The notes: generated by a model not told the origin, from the sequence alone. Positions 8,061 through 17,895 are shown, numbered from the stretch's first letter. The stretch: 64,000 nt of DNA from JANJUO01 sp942492935 (GCA_942492935.1 OW818654.1:2232001-2296000), one strand, 5' to 3'. Numbers and translations are program-made.

Positions 8061-9461
8061 ATGGCAAATTTAGATTGTGATATAGCAGTTATTGGTTCTG
8101 GACCTGGTGGTTATGTTGCGGCTATCAGAGCTTCTCAACTTGGTTTGAAAACAATTTGTATAGAAAAAGGTGATTTGGGTGGTGTATGTCTTAATATTGG
8201 TTGTATTCCAACAAAAGCACTATTGAAAAGTGCTGAGTACGCAAATTTTTTGAAGCACTCTAACGAATTTGGATTTAGTATTAACAATGTAGAAACAGAT
8301 TATAATCAAGTAATTGAACGCTCACGCAAAGTTTCTGCTCAAATGTCTGGTGGCGTAAAACAGCTTTTCAAAAAAAATAAAGTTCAAGAAGTTAAGGGCT
8401 GGGGAAAAATCAATAAAGCTAAATCAATTGATGTATATGATGAAGCTGGTAATATAACTGATACCATTAATGCTAAAAATATTATTATTGCTACGGGTGC
8501 AAGACCAAGAGTATTGCCTGGCATTGAAGTTGACAAAAAAAGAGTTATAACATCTACTCAAGCTCTATTAGGTAGAGAATTACCAAAATCTATTATTATT
8601 ATGGGTGCTGGTGCTATTGGTGTTGAATTTGCTTACTTCTTCAATTCTTTTGGTGCAAATGTTACGATTGTTGAATTTCTTGATAGAATTTTACCAATCG
8701 AAGATGCTGATATTTCAAAAGAACTTGAAAGAAATTTCCGTAAATATGGCATTGCAATCAAAACAAAATCAAAAGTAGTTTCAGCAGTTGCTAAAGGTGA
8801 TGGTGTTGAAGTTGTAATTGAAAACAATGGTAAAACCGAAGTCTTGAACGCAGATTTTGCATTAAATGCTATTGGTATTCAACCAAATACTGAAAATATT
8901 GGCTTGGAAGAAGTAGGTGTTATCACTGAAAGAGGTTTTATTAAAGTTGATGAGCATTGCAGAACTAATATTGAAAATGTATTTGCAATTGGTGATGTTG
9001 CAGGAGCTCCTTGGCTTGCTCATAAAGCATCAGCTGAAGCAATAAGTACTGTAGAATTTATTGCAGGGCATCATAATAATGGCGTTGATTACAACAACAT
9101 TCCGGGATGTACTTATTGCAATCCTCAAGTAGCAAGTGTTGGTTTGACTGAAGAAAAAGCAAAAGCAGCCGGTTACGAATTGAAGATTGGAAAGTTTCCA
9201 TTTATGGCAAGCGGAAAAGCTCACGGTATTGGTGAAGCTAAGGGTTTTGTGAAATTAGTAATTGATGCAAAGTACGGTGAAATTTTGGGGGCTCATTTAA
9301 TTGGACCAGATGTTACTGAATTGATTGGTGAAGTTACATTTGCAAGACAAGTTGAAGCTGATGCAAAATCATTATTCAAAACAATTCACGCCCATCCTAC
9401 ACTAAGCGAAGCAATTATGGAGGCTGCTGCCCAAGCTTATGGAGAAGCTGTAAATATTTAA
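8061..9461 (+). CDS. lpdA: Dihydrolipoyl dehydrogenase (E3)
   Basis: A 466-residue FAD-dependent disulfide oxidoreductase that reoxidises dihydrolipoamide of 2-oxoacid dehydrogenase or glycine-cleavage complexes, passing electrons to NAD+. Visible motifs are the N-terminal dinucleotide fold GSGPGGYVAA (residues 12-21), the redox pair Cys43/Cys48 in GGVCLNIGCIPTKALL, a second Rossmann fold IIMGAGAIGVEFA, the FAD motif NVFAIGDVAG, and the C-terminal active-site HAHPTLSE with His445 and Glu450. Length is normal. It is a single-gene unit preceded by AGGAA and followed by an intrinsic terminator; no other dehydrogenase-complex genes lie nearby. The complete set of motifs separates it from mercuric or glutathione reductases. 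Confidence 0.97.
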   Translation: MANLDCDIAVIGSGPGGYVAAIRASQLGLKTICIEKGDLGGVCLNIGCIPTKALLKSAEYANFLKHSNEFGFSINNVETDYNQVIERSRKVSAQMSGGVKQLFKKNKVQEVKGWGKINKAKSIDVYDEAGNITDTINAKNIIIATGARPRVLPGIEVDKKRVITSTQALLGRELPKSIIIMGAGAIGVEFAYFFNSFGANVTIVEFLDRILPIEDADISKELERNFRKYGIAIKTKSKVVSAVAKGDGVEVVIENNGKTEVLNADFALNAIGIQPNTENIGLEEVGVITERGFIKVDEHCRTNIENVFAIGDVAGAPWLAHKASAEAISTVEFIAGHHNNGVDYNNIPGCTYCNPQVASVGLTEEKAKAAGYELKIGKFPFMASGKAHGIGEAKGFVKLVIDAKYGEILGAHLIGPDVTELIGEVTFARQVEADAKSLFKTIHAHPTLSEAIMEAAAQAYGEAVNI

Positions 9462-9480
9462 GTTTTTATAACTTTATGAC

Positions 9481-9528
9481 AAAGGGTATTGATTCAACAA
9501 ATTAGTAGTTTCAATACCCTTTTTTTTA
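9481..9528 (+). terminator. Intrinsic terminator after lpdA
   Basis: A 12-bp perfect stem AAAGGGTATTGA (9481-9492) pairs with TCAATACCCTTT (9511-9522) across an 18-nt loop and continues into an uninterrupted T run. It lies 19 bp after the lpdA stop codon, as expected for a Rho-independent terminator. Confidence 0.88.
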
Positions 9529-9733
9529 TTTGTAGTCTGTGATTAAATTTATTCTTTATCAACAGACTTTAAAAATTACGAATATTTCAAAACGGTAGGG
9601 TATTTCAATTATAAAATTCACATTTGAGAAATATTTAACACAATATTTAATTAAATTAATATTTATTATTTGTTTTATAACTTTTTTTTTGCAAAATTAC
9701 ATTTTTTTTATTGAATAATTTTCATAAACAATT

Positions 9734-10156
9734 ATGAATATAGATAGAAGCAAACTTTCTCGATACTGTGTATTTGATATGGATAAAGGACCACTTTCCA
9801 TCAAATTACAGATTAGTAATGATACTGTTGCAGGTATTGATTTTAAATTGTATCGTCCCGATTTGGACATTCATTTTAAACAGTGGAAAATGGGAGCGCA
9901 AAATAATACAATTCAAGAATTAAAATTACCTGCTGATGTAACAATTTTGAATAAATGTATCTTGACCTGGCAGATTTTAGTGTGTTCAAAAGTTCTTGCT
10001 AATGAAGATGGAACAGTCCAATTCGATATTTCGCAGAAAGAGCAGAATTGTAAAATTACTATCCCAACCTTATGGCATTTCAATGAATTACCTCCATGTG
10101 CAGTTAAAGCTTACTCAAAGGTTACCGAATCACTTATGTTCATTTTGAAAACTTAA
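9734..10156 (+). CDS. Hypothetical protein, 140 aa, no recognised family
   Basis: I do not recognise this protein. It is soluble, with no signal peptide or membrane span, and looks mostly beta-stranded (for example GPLSIKLQISNDTVAGIDFKLYR), with four cysteines at spread positions and a helical C-terminus (AVKAYSKVTESLMFIL). It starts at ATG 9734 after an AT-rich stretch and sits 101 bp upstream of etfB on the same strand, so co-transcription with the electron-transfer flavoprotein genes is possible but not shown. No catalytic or nucleotide-binding motif is visible. Codon use matches neighbouring genes, so I take it as real. Confidence 0.6.
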   Translation: MNIDRSKLSRYCVFDMDKGPLSIKLQISNDTVAGIDFKLYRPDLDIHFKQWKMGAQNNTIQELKLPADVTILNKCILTWQILVCSKVLANEDGTVQFDISQKEQNCKITIPTLWHFNELPPCAVKAYSKVTESLMFILKT

Positions 10157-10257
10157 TTTTTTCATTTTTCATTAAAATAACATTCGTTTAAATCGTTTAT
10201 AACAACTTATTTATTTTTAAAAATTAGTTTTTATTATTAATATATTCAGGAGTTAAG

Positions 10258-11004
10258 ATGAACATTCTTGTATGTATATCAAGAGTTCCAGACACTGCCA
10301 CAAAGATAATTATCGGAGCTGACGGCAAATCCATCGACCCCAAAGGCGTAAAATTTATTTTAAATCCTTATGATGAGTTAGCTTTGGAAGAAGGATTAAG
10401 ATTAAGGGAAAAGAATGGTGGAACGGTTACAGCCATTACTGTTGGACCTACTGAGTCAACAGAAATTTTAAGAAATGCACTTGCTATGGGAGCTGATAAT
10501 GCAGTTTTAATGAAAAGTAGTGAATCAATTGATTCATATTCTGTTGCTGCTAATCTTGCTACTTATGCAAAAAATATGAATCCTGATATTATTTTACTCG
10601 GCAAACAAAGTGTTGATTTTGATTCTTTGCAAATACCTTCTATGTTAGCTGAAATTCTTTCATTGCCTTCCGTTTCTGTTGTTTCAAATCTTACTATTGA
10701 AGGCACTAATGTTACTGCTGAACGCGATATCGAAGGTGGGAAAGAAGTAATTTCAACTTCAATGCCATGTATTATTAGCGCCCAAAAAGGATTGAATGAG
10801 CCACGTTATCCAAAATTACCGGATATTATGAAAGCCAAAAAGAAACCAATTGAAGAACTTGTTGCTACTGAAATTAGTGCTTTAACTAAAATTCACAAAA
10901 TGGAAATACCACACAAAGAAAGAAGAGCAAAAATCATGGATGGAACTCCGGAAGATATAGAAATGCTTGTGAATTTACTTCACGAAGAAGCAAAAGTTAT
11001 ATAA
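10258..11004 (+). CDS. etfB: Electron transfer flavoprotein, beta subunit
   Basis: A 248-residue ETF beta subunit; with EtfA it forms a soluble FAD-containing heterodimer that accepts electrons from acyl-CoA and related dehydrogenases. Family features are the start MNILVCISRVPDTATKI, the KFILNPYDELALEE region, the nucleotide-binding MGADNAVLMK, ILLGKQSVDFDSLQ, and the loop DIEGGKEVISTSMPCIISAQKGLNEPRYP cited here only by its ends, the DIEGGKE and NEPRYP signatures. The ATG at 10258 follows a good AGGAG. It lies 37 bp upstream of etfA in a two-gene operon. Confidence 0.96.
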   Translation: MNILVCISRVPDTATKIIIGADGKSIDPKGVKFILNPYDELALEEGLRLREKNGGTVTAITVGPTESTEILRNALAMGADNAVLMKSSESIDSYSVAANLATYAKNMNPDIILLGKQSVDFDSLQIPSMLAEILSLPSVSVVSNLTIEGTNVTAERDIEGGKEVISTSMPCIISAQKGLNEPRYPKLPDIMKAKKKPIEELVATEISALTKIHKMEIPHKERRAKIMDGTPEDIEMLVNLLHEEAKVI

Positions 11005-11041
11005 TTTAAAATTGTAAAATAATAAATCAGGTAATAAATTT

Positions 11042-12016
11042 ATGAATAATATTCTTGTTCTTCTTGAATCAAATAATAATTCTCTAAAAAGAGTTTCACT
11101 CGAATTAATTACAGCAGCAAAAGCACTTGCTACTAATACAGGTGCTGCAATTTACGGATTATTGATAAATGCAGACAGTTCAGATGCAAGCAATTCCGCT
11201 GAATATGGATTAGAAAATTTAATCGTTGCAAATACATCTAAACCAGACACAATTTCATCATCAGCAAACGCATCTGTTGTAGCACAAGTTGCAAAAAGTA
11301 TAAATGCAAATGTGATATTATTCGCTGCAAATGCTGCTGGGTTAGAGATTGCACCTCGTGTTTCAGTTAAGCTATTAGCAGGTTATATTGCAGATTGTAC
11401 TGCGTTAAATTATGAAAATGGAGAAATTATTGCCAAAAAACCTGTTTATGCAGGTAAAGCAATTGTTTCAACTTCAATTTCATCTGATATTAAAATATTT
11501 TCACTTCGTCCAAATGTGTTCACTTCACAAAAAGCACCAGTATCAAATCAAAATGTTACTACTTTTACTCCTGAATTATCAGAAAAAGATTATTCAGCGG
11601 TAGTTAAAAGTATTAATAAAAATGAAGGCGTTTTAGATGTACTTGAAGCTGACATTGTTGTTTCAGGTGGACGTGGTATAAAGGGACCTGAGCATTACTA
11701 TTTAATAGAAAATCTTGCTTCAGCTTTGAAAGGTGCTACTGGTGCGTCAAGAGCAGTTGTCGATGCCGGTTGGAGACCACACAGAGAACAAGTAGGGCAA
11801 ACAGGTAAGACTGTATCACCATCATTATATGTAGCTTGTGGTATATCAGGTGCAGTTCAGCATTTGGCAGGTATGTCTGGTAGTAAAACGATTGTTGCAA
11901 TCAACAAAGATAAAGATGCACCGATATTAAAAGTATGTGATTACGCTCTCGTTGGCGATATGTTTGAAATTTTACCAATATTAACAGAAAAAATCAAACA
12001 AGTTGCTGGCAAATAA
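11042..12016 (+). CDS. etfA: Electron transfer flavoprotein, alpha subunit
   Basis: A 324-residue ETF alpha subunit. The C-terminal FAD-binding domain is unmistakable: VVSGGRGIKGPEHYYLIE, GASRAVVDAGWRPHREQVGQ, TGKTVSPSLYVACGISGAVQH and HLAGMSGSKTIVAINKDKDAPI in order (residues ~207-295). The N-terminal domain (1-180) is more diverged but retains the ETF fold pattern. Together with EtfB it shuttles electrons from flavin dehydrogenases to the quinone pool through an ETF:quinone oxidoreductase that is not in this window. The gene ends the operon; a perfect inverted repeat begins 15 bp after the stop codon. Confidence 0.96.
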   Translation: MNNILVLLESNNNSLKRVSLELITAAKALATNTGAAIYGLLINADSSDASNSAEYGLENLIVANTSKPDTISSSANASVVAQVAKSINANVILFAANAAGLEIAPRVSVKLLAGYIADCTALNYENGEIIAKKPVYAGKAIVSTSISSDIKIFSLRPNVFTSQKAPVSNQNVTTFTPELSEKDYSAVVKSINKNEGVLDVLEADIVVSGGRGIKGPEHYYLIENLASALKGATGASRAVVDAGWRPHREQVGQTGKTVSPSLYVACGISGAVQHLAGMSGSKTIVAINKDKDAPILKVCDYALVGDMFEILPILTEKIKQVAGK

Positions 12017-12030
12017 GTAAAGATTGATTT

Positions 12031-12077
12031 AACCAAGATGTCCAACACTTTGAAAGTGTTGGACATCTTGGTTTTAG
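12031..12077 (+). terminator. Long perfect inverted repeat after etfA, likely terminator
   Basis: Bases 12031-12051 (AACCAAGATGTCC...) are exactly complementary in reverse to 12053-12073 around a single central G, a 21-bp perfect palindrome followed by TTTT. In RNA it would fold into a very stable hairpin with a loop of a few bases. It most likely terminates the etfBA transcript. The T run is short for an intrinsic terminator, so a second role, such as 3'-end protection, is possible. Confidence 0.8.
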
Positions 12078-12140
12078 AATAAAATTATTCTTGGATAGAT
12101 TCTGAAACAAGCTCAGAATATCAAGGAAAAGGAATGAGAG

Positions 12141-13358
12141 CTATATAAATAATAAATATATTAGATAAGCTGTAAATGAGTATCTGTAAACTTTGGGTAC
12201 ATATTGCTTTTTGAGAGAGACATCAAAAATATATGTAATTATTAAAGTCATCAAAATTACAATTCCAACAGCAAACAATGAACCAATCATATCTAATCTA
12301 TTGCCAAACATATATTGAAATGAAGGTACAACTGGAGTTCCATACAAAATTGCAAGATGTACTACATAGATTACGATTGACCTTTTGCTAAATAAACTGA
12401 ATATTGAATCAAAATTTGCAAAATATTTATAAATGAAAGCCGAAAATGAAATAAATAATAGAACTAATCCAACCGTTAATAATGTAAAAGCAGGACTTGC
12501 TTTAAACATAAAACCACTATAAATTGGCATCATATTCAAATACATCGGATACATTAATACTGAGACTAGTAAACCAGCAATCATTCCATATTTCATTAAA
12601 AAATTATTCCGCAAAGACCAGTCCATATTTTTTAATACTAAACCTAAAACCACCCCGTAAAAAAGATAAGCTGTATAAGGAAATATTGAAAATATCGAAC
12701 CATTTTGATAAGTTAAATAATTTGCAATGCTTAAATGAAGGTAATCATTCCAGTTTATTGCCAATACCATTGGCGATAAAGCAGTAATGCCAACGGCAAT
12801 TGATAGTGAAACAATAGCTAATTGTTTATCAGTTTTTGTAACTTTATAAATCAAAGTAAGTAAAAACAATGAAATAGCAAAAATATGTAGAATATTAACT
12901 TTGAAAAAATCAGCCCAAAATGGTAATGGAACTGTGTTAAGTTGATATATCTTTATTGGTGGATAGGCAAGTATATATCCGATTATTAACAGTAGTAAAC
13001 ACATTTTGAATCGCTTTATCATTGTTTTATGAGGTAAATCACCATTTTCATCGCGTTTATTTGCAAAAATATGTACCGCACCCGACACCATCAAAAATAC
13101 TGGTGCAGTTAATCCACGGAAAAAATTCCAGAAATTCCAAGGGAATATCGAATAATCTATTGTTAAAGGGTCTGTGATTGCATATATAGTGTGCCCTTGA
13201 ATCATAAACAACATCGCAAAAAATCTTGCTAAATCAAGAGAAGAAACTCTGTTTGAAAAAGTTTTTTCTGGGCTGTTAAAACCGGTCGAATCCAATTTTA
13301 TATCTGCATAGTTAAACAAACTAAATATTATTAAATTATAGTATTTAAAATAATACAA
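12141..13358 (-). CDS. Acyltransferase-3/HGSNAT-like membrane protein
   Basis: An integral membrane protein of about 405 residues with ten or so hydrophobic segments. The start of the homologous region, SSLDLARFFAMLFMIQGHTIYA, matches the first helix of the acyltransferase-3 / heparan-alpha-glucosaminide N-acetyltransferase-like superfamily, with the conserved helix-1 histidine in MIQGH, and is followed by FFRGLTAPVFLMVSGA, the usual second helix. Such proteins acylate envelope sugars or export acyl groups; the substrate is unknown. The start is uncertain: the frame opens with TTG at 13358, another TTG lies at 13295, and no ATG precedes the conserved helix. The gene is monocistronic, convergent with etfA. 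Confidence 0.75.
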   Translation of the reverse strand: MYYFKYYNLIIFSLFNYADIKLDSTGFNSPEKTFSNRVSSLDLARFFAMLFMIQGHTIYAITDPLTIDYSIFPWNFWNFFRGLTAPVFLMVSGAVHIFANKRDENGDLPHKTMIKRFKMCLLLLIIGYILAYPPIKIYQLNTVPLPFWADFFKVNILHIFAISLFLLTLIYKVTKTDKQLAIVSLSIAVGITALSPMVLAINWNDYLHLSIANYLTYQNGSIFSIFPYTAYLFYGVVLGLVLKNMDWSLRNNFLMKYGMIAGLLVSVLMYPMYLNMMPIYSGFMFKASPAFTLLTVGLVLLFISFSAFIYKYFANFDSIFSLFSKRSIVIYVVHLAILYGTPVVPSFQYMFGNRLDMIGSLFAVGIVILMTLIITYIFDVSLKKQYVPKVYRYSFTAYLIYLLFI

Positions 13359-13533
13359 TTTAACTAACTACAAAATTAATCAATTTAGTTTATTAATTAA
13401 AACTAATTTTTTTATTAATAAAAATTTACCAAATGTACGGATTAAAAATAATTTAATTTATCAAACTTTTCATTTTAATTTCTTGAATTACCAAATTAAT
13501 ATTAATTATGGATTATTTGTTAAATATTATCTA

Positions 13534-14340
13534 TCAATCAATAAATTTTAGAAATTTCATTGCTTCAGTTGTTATATTTTTTCGAGCAGCTGCAAAGTTA
13601 TTGGTATCCTTGTTATTCTTTGGTTCAATATTGGTAGCAAAGAAATAGGTATTATTAGCAGTAACAATATATCCAACATACCATCCATAATTATTACCAT
13701 TTCTTATTGCCCAGCCAGTTTTTCCGTATAATTCATATTTGTCATTTTTTTCAATAAACATCAATTCTTTGGTTTGTTTCATTGAATTTTTCGAGATTGG
13801 CAATTCTTCATAATATAATTTTTTCAAAAATTCAATCTGCTGAAATTGTGTAATTTTCGATTCTCCTTCAAGCCAAAATTTATCAATATAATCAGCATTT
13901 ACTATCATTTTACCATAATTGAAAAGATTGAGATACTTGTTCATATTTTCAACACCAATTTTAACTGCTAATTCTTGATAACACGGTACGCAAGATATTC
14001 GATATGCTTCTTTCAAATTCATATCTTTATCCCAAATAGTCAATCTTCTTTTTTCACCATTCCACTTAAAAAAATGATTAGTATCTTGAAGAATTCCAGT
14101 TTCAAAACCAATTAATGAATTGACAATTTTAAAAGTTGAGGCAGGTATAAATCCTCTCTTACTTCGCTTTATATCATTTCCAATAAAATACTTATGATTT
14201 GCATCAAAAATTAATACTGACCCTTTCATATTGTATTTTTTAATAATCGAGTTAATTTCATTATTTCTAATGAAATTAGAATCATTTCCAAACATAGTTG
14301 AAACTGATAAAATTAGAATTACAAAAGAATATTTTATCAT
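13534..14340 (-). CDS. Class D (OXA-like) beta-lactamase family protein
   Basis: A 268-residue exported serine hydrolase, counted from ATG 14340 (a TTG four codons upstream is less likely), with an N-terminal signal peptide. Class D motifs are in order: Ser68-T-F-Lys71 in PASTFKI, Ser116-Cys-Val118 in RISCVPCYQELA, Tyr142-Gly-Lys144 where the family normally has YGN, FWLEG with Trp156, and Lys207-Thr-Gly in YGKTGWA. All catalytic residues are present, so hydrolysis of a beta-lactam or a peptidoglycan-like substrate is plausible. Oddities are YGK in place of YGN and two close cysteines (117 and 120). It follows smc by 21 bp on the same strand. A BlaR-type sensor domain is unlikely since no membrane helices follow. 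Confidence 0.88.
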   Translation of the reverse strand: MIKYSFVILILSVSTMFGNDSNFIRNNEINSIIKKYNMKGSVLIFDANHKYFIGNDIKRSKRGFIPASTFKIVNSLIGFETGILQDTNHFFKWNGEKRRLTIWDKDMNLKEAYRISCVPCYQELAVKIGVENMNKYLNLFNYGKMIVNADYIDKFWLEGESKITQFQQIEFLKKLYYEELPISKNSMKQTKELMFIEKNDKYELYGKTGWAIRNGNNYGWYVGYIVTANNTYFFATNIEPKNNKDTNNFAAARKNITTEAMKFLKFID

Positions 14341-14361
14341 ATAATTTCTCAAAAAAATTAA

Positions 14362-17300
14362 TTATGCAACTGCTGAATTATCAAATTTTACAGAAACTAC
14401 TTTTGAAACGCCGTCTTCTTGCATAGTTACTCCATAAAGAGTTTCTGCAGCTTCCATAGTTTTTTTGTTGTGTGTTACAATCAAAAATTGTGTTTCAACA
14501 GCAAAATCTCTGATTAAATTGATGAATTTTTCCACATTTGAATCATCTAAAGGAGCATCAACTTCATCTAAAATACAGAAAGGTGAAGGTTTAACGAGGT
14601 AAATTGCAAATAGTAATGCAATAGCAGTTAAAGTTTTTTCACCTTGTGATAGCATTTGTATAGAATGTGGTCTTTTATTTGGTGGCTTGGCAGTGATTAA
14701 AATATCTGATTCAAGCATATTATCATTTTCAAGTTGAATATCAGCTTCACCTTCTTCACCAAATAATTTTTTGAATAATTGTTTGAAATTTATCTGAATT
14801 TTATCGAATGTTTCTTTGAAAGTTCGCTCTGCATTAGTATTTATTTCGTTAATTGTTTCCGTTAAAGTGATTTGAGATTCGGTCAAATCCTTCATTTGAC
14901 TTTCGTATAATTCTAATCTTTCACTTTGTGTTTCAAATTCTTCAAGTGCTTCAAAATTAATATTGCCGAGAGCAGTAAGTTTTGATTTTGTATCCGCTAT
15001 TTCAATTTTCGCATTTTCACTTGAAAATTCATCAGGAAATTCAATATTTTCTGTCGCCAAATCTATTTGATATTGTTCCAATGCTTTATCTGTAATTATT
15101 TTAAGATTTAGCTCCAATTCGTTATATTTCAATTCTTTGCTATGAAGCATTTCTTTGATTTTATCAAATTCTTTTCGCTTAGTAGTAAATGCTTCAGAAT
15201 ATTTGTTGTATTGTTCATCTAATGAATTTTTTTCATCGGAAAGCAATTCTCTTTTTGTTTTGATATTTACAATTTCAGAATTTAACATATCAAGACGAAT
15301 TGTGGCTTTATCAATGCCACTATTAAGTTGAATTCTGTCAGAATCAATAGAATTAAATTCATTTTCCTTATTTTTGATTTTTGATTCTAAAGAATTTTTG
15401 TTTGAAACTAATCTATTGATTTCATTTTCACAATTCTTGATTTCATTATTAATTTTAATAAAATCAAATTCAGAAATTTTCAAATTTTCTTCTAAATTTC
15501 TAAGTTCTTTCTCTTTTAAATGATATTCGTTTGATAAATCATTATAAACCAATTTTCTTTCATTTAATTCAATTTCAATTTCAGAAATTTCTTCGTTAAA
15601 TTTGTCATCTTCATCGGAAATTTCAGATAATTCATCTTGTACTCTTAAAATTGTTTCTTCAATCATCACCATATTATTTTCAAGCGTATCGCGTTTTAGT
15701 TCAAGTTGATTAATTTTCTTTGAAATTTCTTGCTTTTGAAATTCAATTTTTTTGATTTGTTGAGTTAAACCAACAATGTCAATTGCACTAATTTGTTGAT
15801 TTTTGTCATTCAAATCTGATTTTAAGTTGCTTAATTCGCTTTCAATTGCACTAATTTCAATGAGTAATTTACTGATTTTCTCTTTCTTACCTACCCACAT
15901 ACCTTCTGTTTTGGAAAAAGAACCACCTTTAATTAGACCAGTGTGATGAACCAACTCTCCAGCAATAGTAACAGCAGAGTCCACCAATTTTTGTTCAATT
16001 AAACTATAAGCCGTTTCTAAATTATCAACCAAAGCAGTCTTTCCGAGCAAGCCACGCAAAACAAATCTTATTTTTTCATCAACTCTTGCAATTTCACTAA
16101 TCCAAACAATAGCACCATTTGGAGTAATTACGGTTTCTGGAATTGAAATTTCAGGGATTAAACTTCTTACAATGAATCCAGTTTTCCCTTTTTTGCTGTT
16201 TTGCAATGCTGCAATACCTGATAATGCTTCTTCTTTAGAGTCAACTACAAAACTATGAGCATAATCTCCAAGTGCTGCCGTAACAGCGGTACCATATTCC
16301 TCATCAATACCAACAATTTCACCTAATAAATTCTTCTCAATTGGTATGTTCCAATTGTTATTATTCATCAAAAATTTCGAACTTTCAGAATTATCCACCA
16401 AAGAATTAAGAAAATCTAAAGAAGCTTTTCTGCCACCAAGTACATTCTTTTTATCGTTTATTTTGGATTTTATTGAATCAATTTCAGCTTGTAATGAATT
16501 TTTTTCTTCTGTTGCCAATTGCAAATCTTTTTCTGCATTATCAAAATCAGTTTCAAGGTCTAATTTTGATTGATTAGCATCTTTAATTGCATCATTAATA
16601 TCATCAACTTGTTTCTCGAAACTAAATTTTTCTTCAGATGATGTAATAAGTTTTCTTTCAAGATTTGCTTTTTTGTCTGAATTTCTTTTTTTGATAGAAT
16701 TTAAAGAGTTAATTCTATTTTGCAAACTAAGAACAGATTCATAAACAACATTAACTTCTTTTTTAGCATTAACGACTAACTTAGCAAAATTATCTTTTGA
16801 AATTCTAATTTCATTCTTTTTAGATTCTGCTGAGTCTTTCTTATTTTGTAATTCAACAAATTTAATTTTTTCTATTTCGATAGTTTCGTTGTTTTTAATA
16901 ATATCGTTATTTATTTCAACGATTTCATTTTCAATTCTACTTTTTGAATGATTTAGGGAGTTGATTTTTTCGTTTGATACTGCGATTTCTCTGTTAAGAT
17001 TGGAAATTTGACCCGCTAAGTTATTTTCCATATCGCTAACAGTTAGAAATTCAGAATCAGTTTGATGGAGTTGATTTCTTAATTTTGACAGGTAAATTTC
17101 ATTGTCATTCAGTTCAATTTCATATCTATTTTGATTTTTTGCAAGTTCGGTAATTTCACTTTTTGATGTGATAATATCATTATTGAATTGATTAAAATCA
17201 TATTTATAAACAAGAATTTCAGATTCTTTCAAGGAAGTAAATAATTGATTATATCGTTTGGTTTTTGACGCTTGTCTTGCAAGAGAATTAACATTTTTCC

Positions 17301-17895
17301 TTACTTCTTGCAAAATATCTTCAACTCTTTCCATATCTTTTTTTACAACTTCGAGTTTGGCATTTGCTTCTTTTCTACGAGATTTATACTTTTTGATACC
17401 TGCAGCTTCTTCAAACATTTCACGTCTGTCATCAACTCTTCCGCTCAATATTTGCTCAATCATTTTTAATTCTATCACAGAATAAGTATCGGGTCCAATA
17501 CCAGTATCCATAAAAAGATTTGTAATATCTTTTAATCTCACTGGTTGCTTATTTAGTAAATATTGACTATCGCCATTGCGGAATAAACGGCGTGAGATAG
17601 TTACTTCACTATATTCTGAAGGAAGAATTCCTTTAGTATTTTCAACTGTTAAAATAACTTCAGCCATTCCAAGTGGTTTACGAAGTTTTGTTCCGTTAAA
17701 AATTACGTTTTCCATTATGTCGGAGCGTAAAGTAGATGCTTTCTTTTCACCAAGAACCCATCTGACAGCATCAACAATATTGGTTTTGCCGCAACCGTTA
17801 GGACCAACGATTGCGGATAAACCACCAGCAAATTTTAATTTAATTTTTGAAGCAAAAGACTTAAAGCCAATGATTTCTATATCACTTAAATACAT
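14362..17895 (-). CDS. smc: Chromosome partition protein SMC
   Basis: A 1177-residue SMC ATPase that organises and separates chromosomes with ScpA/ScpB (not in this window). Order of parts: N-terminal ATPase lobe with Walker A GPNGCGKT at residues 31-38, a first long coiled coil to about 500, a hinge with the LGEIVGIDEEYGTAVTAALG and LVHHTGLIKGGSFS signatures, a second coiled coil, then the C-terminal lobe with ABC signature LSQGEKTLTA and Walker B FCILDEVDAPLDDSNV. Length is normal. It starts 20 bp after cysS on the same strand and is followed 21 bp later by the beta-lactamase gene, so all three may be co-transcribed. RecN or SbcC are excluded by the hinge and length. Confidence 0.97.
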   Translation of the reverse strand: MYLSDIEIIGFKSFASKIKLKFAGGLSAIVGPNGCGKTNIVDAVRWVLGEKKASTLRSDIMENVIFNGTKLRKPLGMAEVILTVENTKGILPSEYSEVTISRRLFRNGDSQYLLNKQPVRLKDITNLFMDTGIGPDTYSVIELKMIEQILSGRVDDRREMFEEAAGIKKYKSRRKEANAKLEVVKKDMERVEDILQEVRKNVNSLARQASKTKRYNQLFTSLKESEILVYKYDFNQFNNDIITSKSEITELAKNQNRYEIELNDNEIYLSKLRNQLHQTDSEFLTVSDMENNLAGQISNLNREIAVSNEKINSLNHSKSRIENEIVEINNDIIKNNETIEIEKIKFVELQNKKDSAESKKNEIRISKDNFAKLVVNAKKEVNVVYESVLSLQNRINSLNSIKKRNSDKKANLERKLITSSEEKFSFEKQVDDINDAIKDANQSKLDLETDFDNAEKDLQLATEEKNSLQAEIDSIKSKINDKKNVLGGRKASLDFLNSLVDNSESSKFLMNNNNWNIPIEKNLLGEIVGIDEEYGTAVTAALGDYAHSFVVDSKEEALSGIAALQNSKKGKTGFIVRSLIPEISIPETVITPNGAIVWISEIARVDEKIRFVLRGLLGKTALVDNLETAYSLIEQKLVDSAVTIAGELVHHTGLIKGGSFSKTEGMWVGKKEKISKLLIEISAIESELSNLKSDLNDKNQQISAIDIVGLTQQIKKIEFQKQEISKKINQLELKRDTLENNMVMIEETILRVQDELSEISDEDDKFNEEISEIEIELNERKLVYNDLSNEYHLKEKELRNLEENLKISEFDFIKINNEIKNCENEINRLVSNKNSLESKIKNKENEFNSIDSDRIQLNSGIDKATIRLDMLNSEIVNIKTKRELLSDEKNSLDEQYNKYSEAFTTKRKEFDKIKEMLHSKELKYNELELNLKIITDKALEQYQIDLATENIEFPDEFSSENAKIEIADTKSKLTALGNINFEALEEFETQSERLELYESQMKDLTESQITLTETINEINTNAERTFKETFDKIQINFKQLFKKLFGEEGEADIQLENDNMLESDILITAKPPNKRPHSIQMLSQGEKTLTAIALLFAIYLVKPSPFCILDEVDAPLDDSNVEKFINLIRDFAVETQFLIVTHNKKTMEAAETLYGVTMQEDGVSKVVSVKFDNSAVA

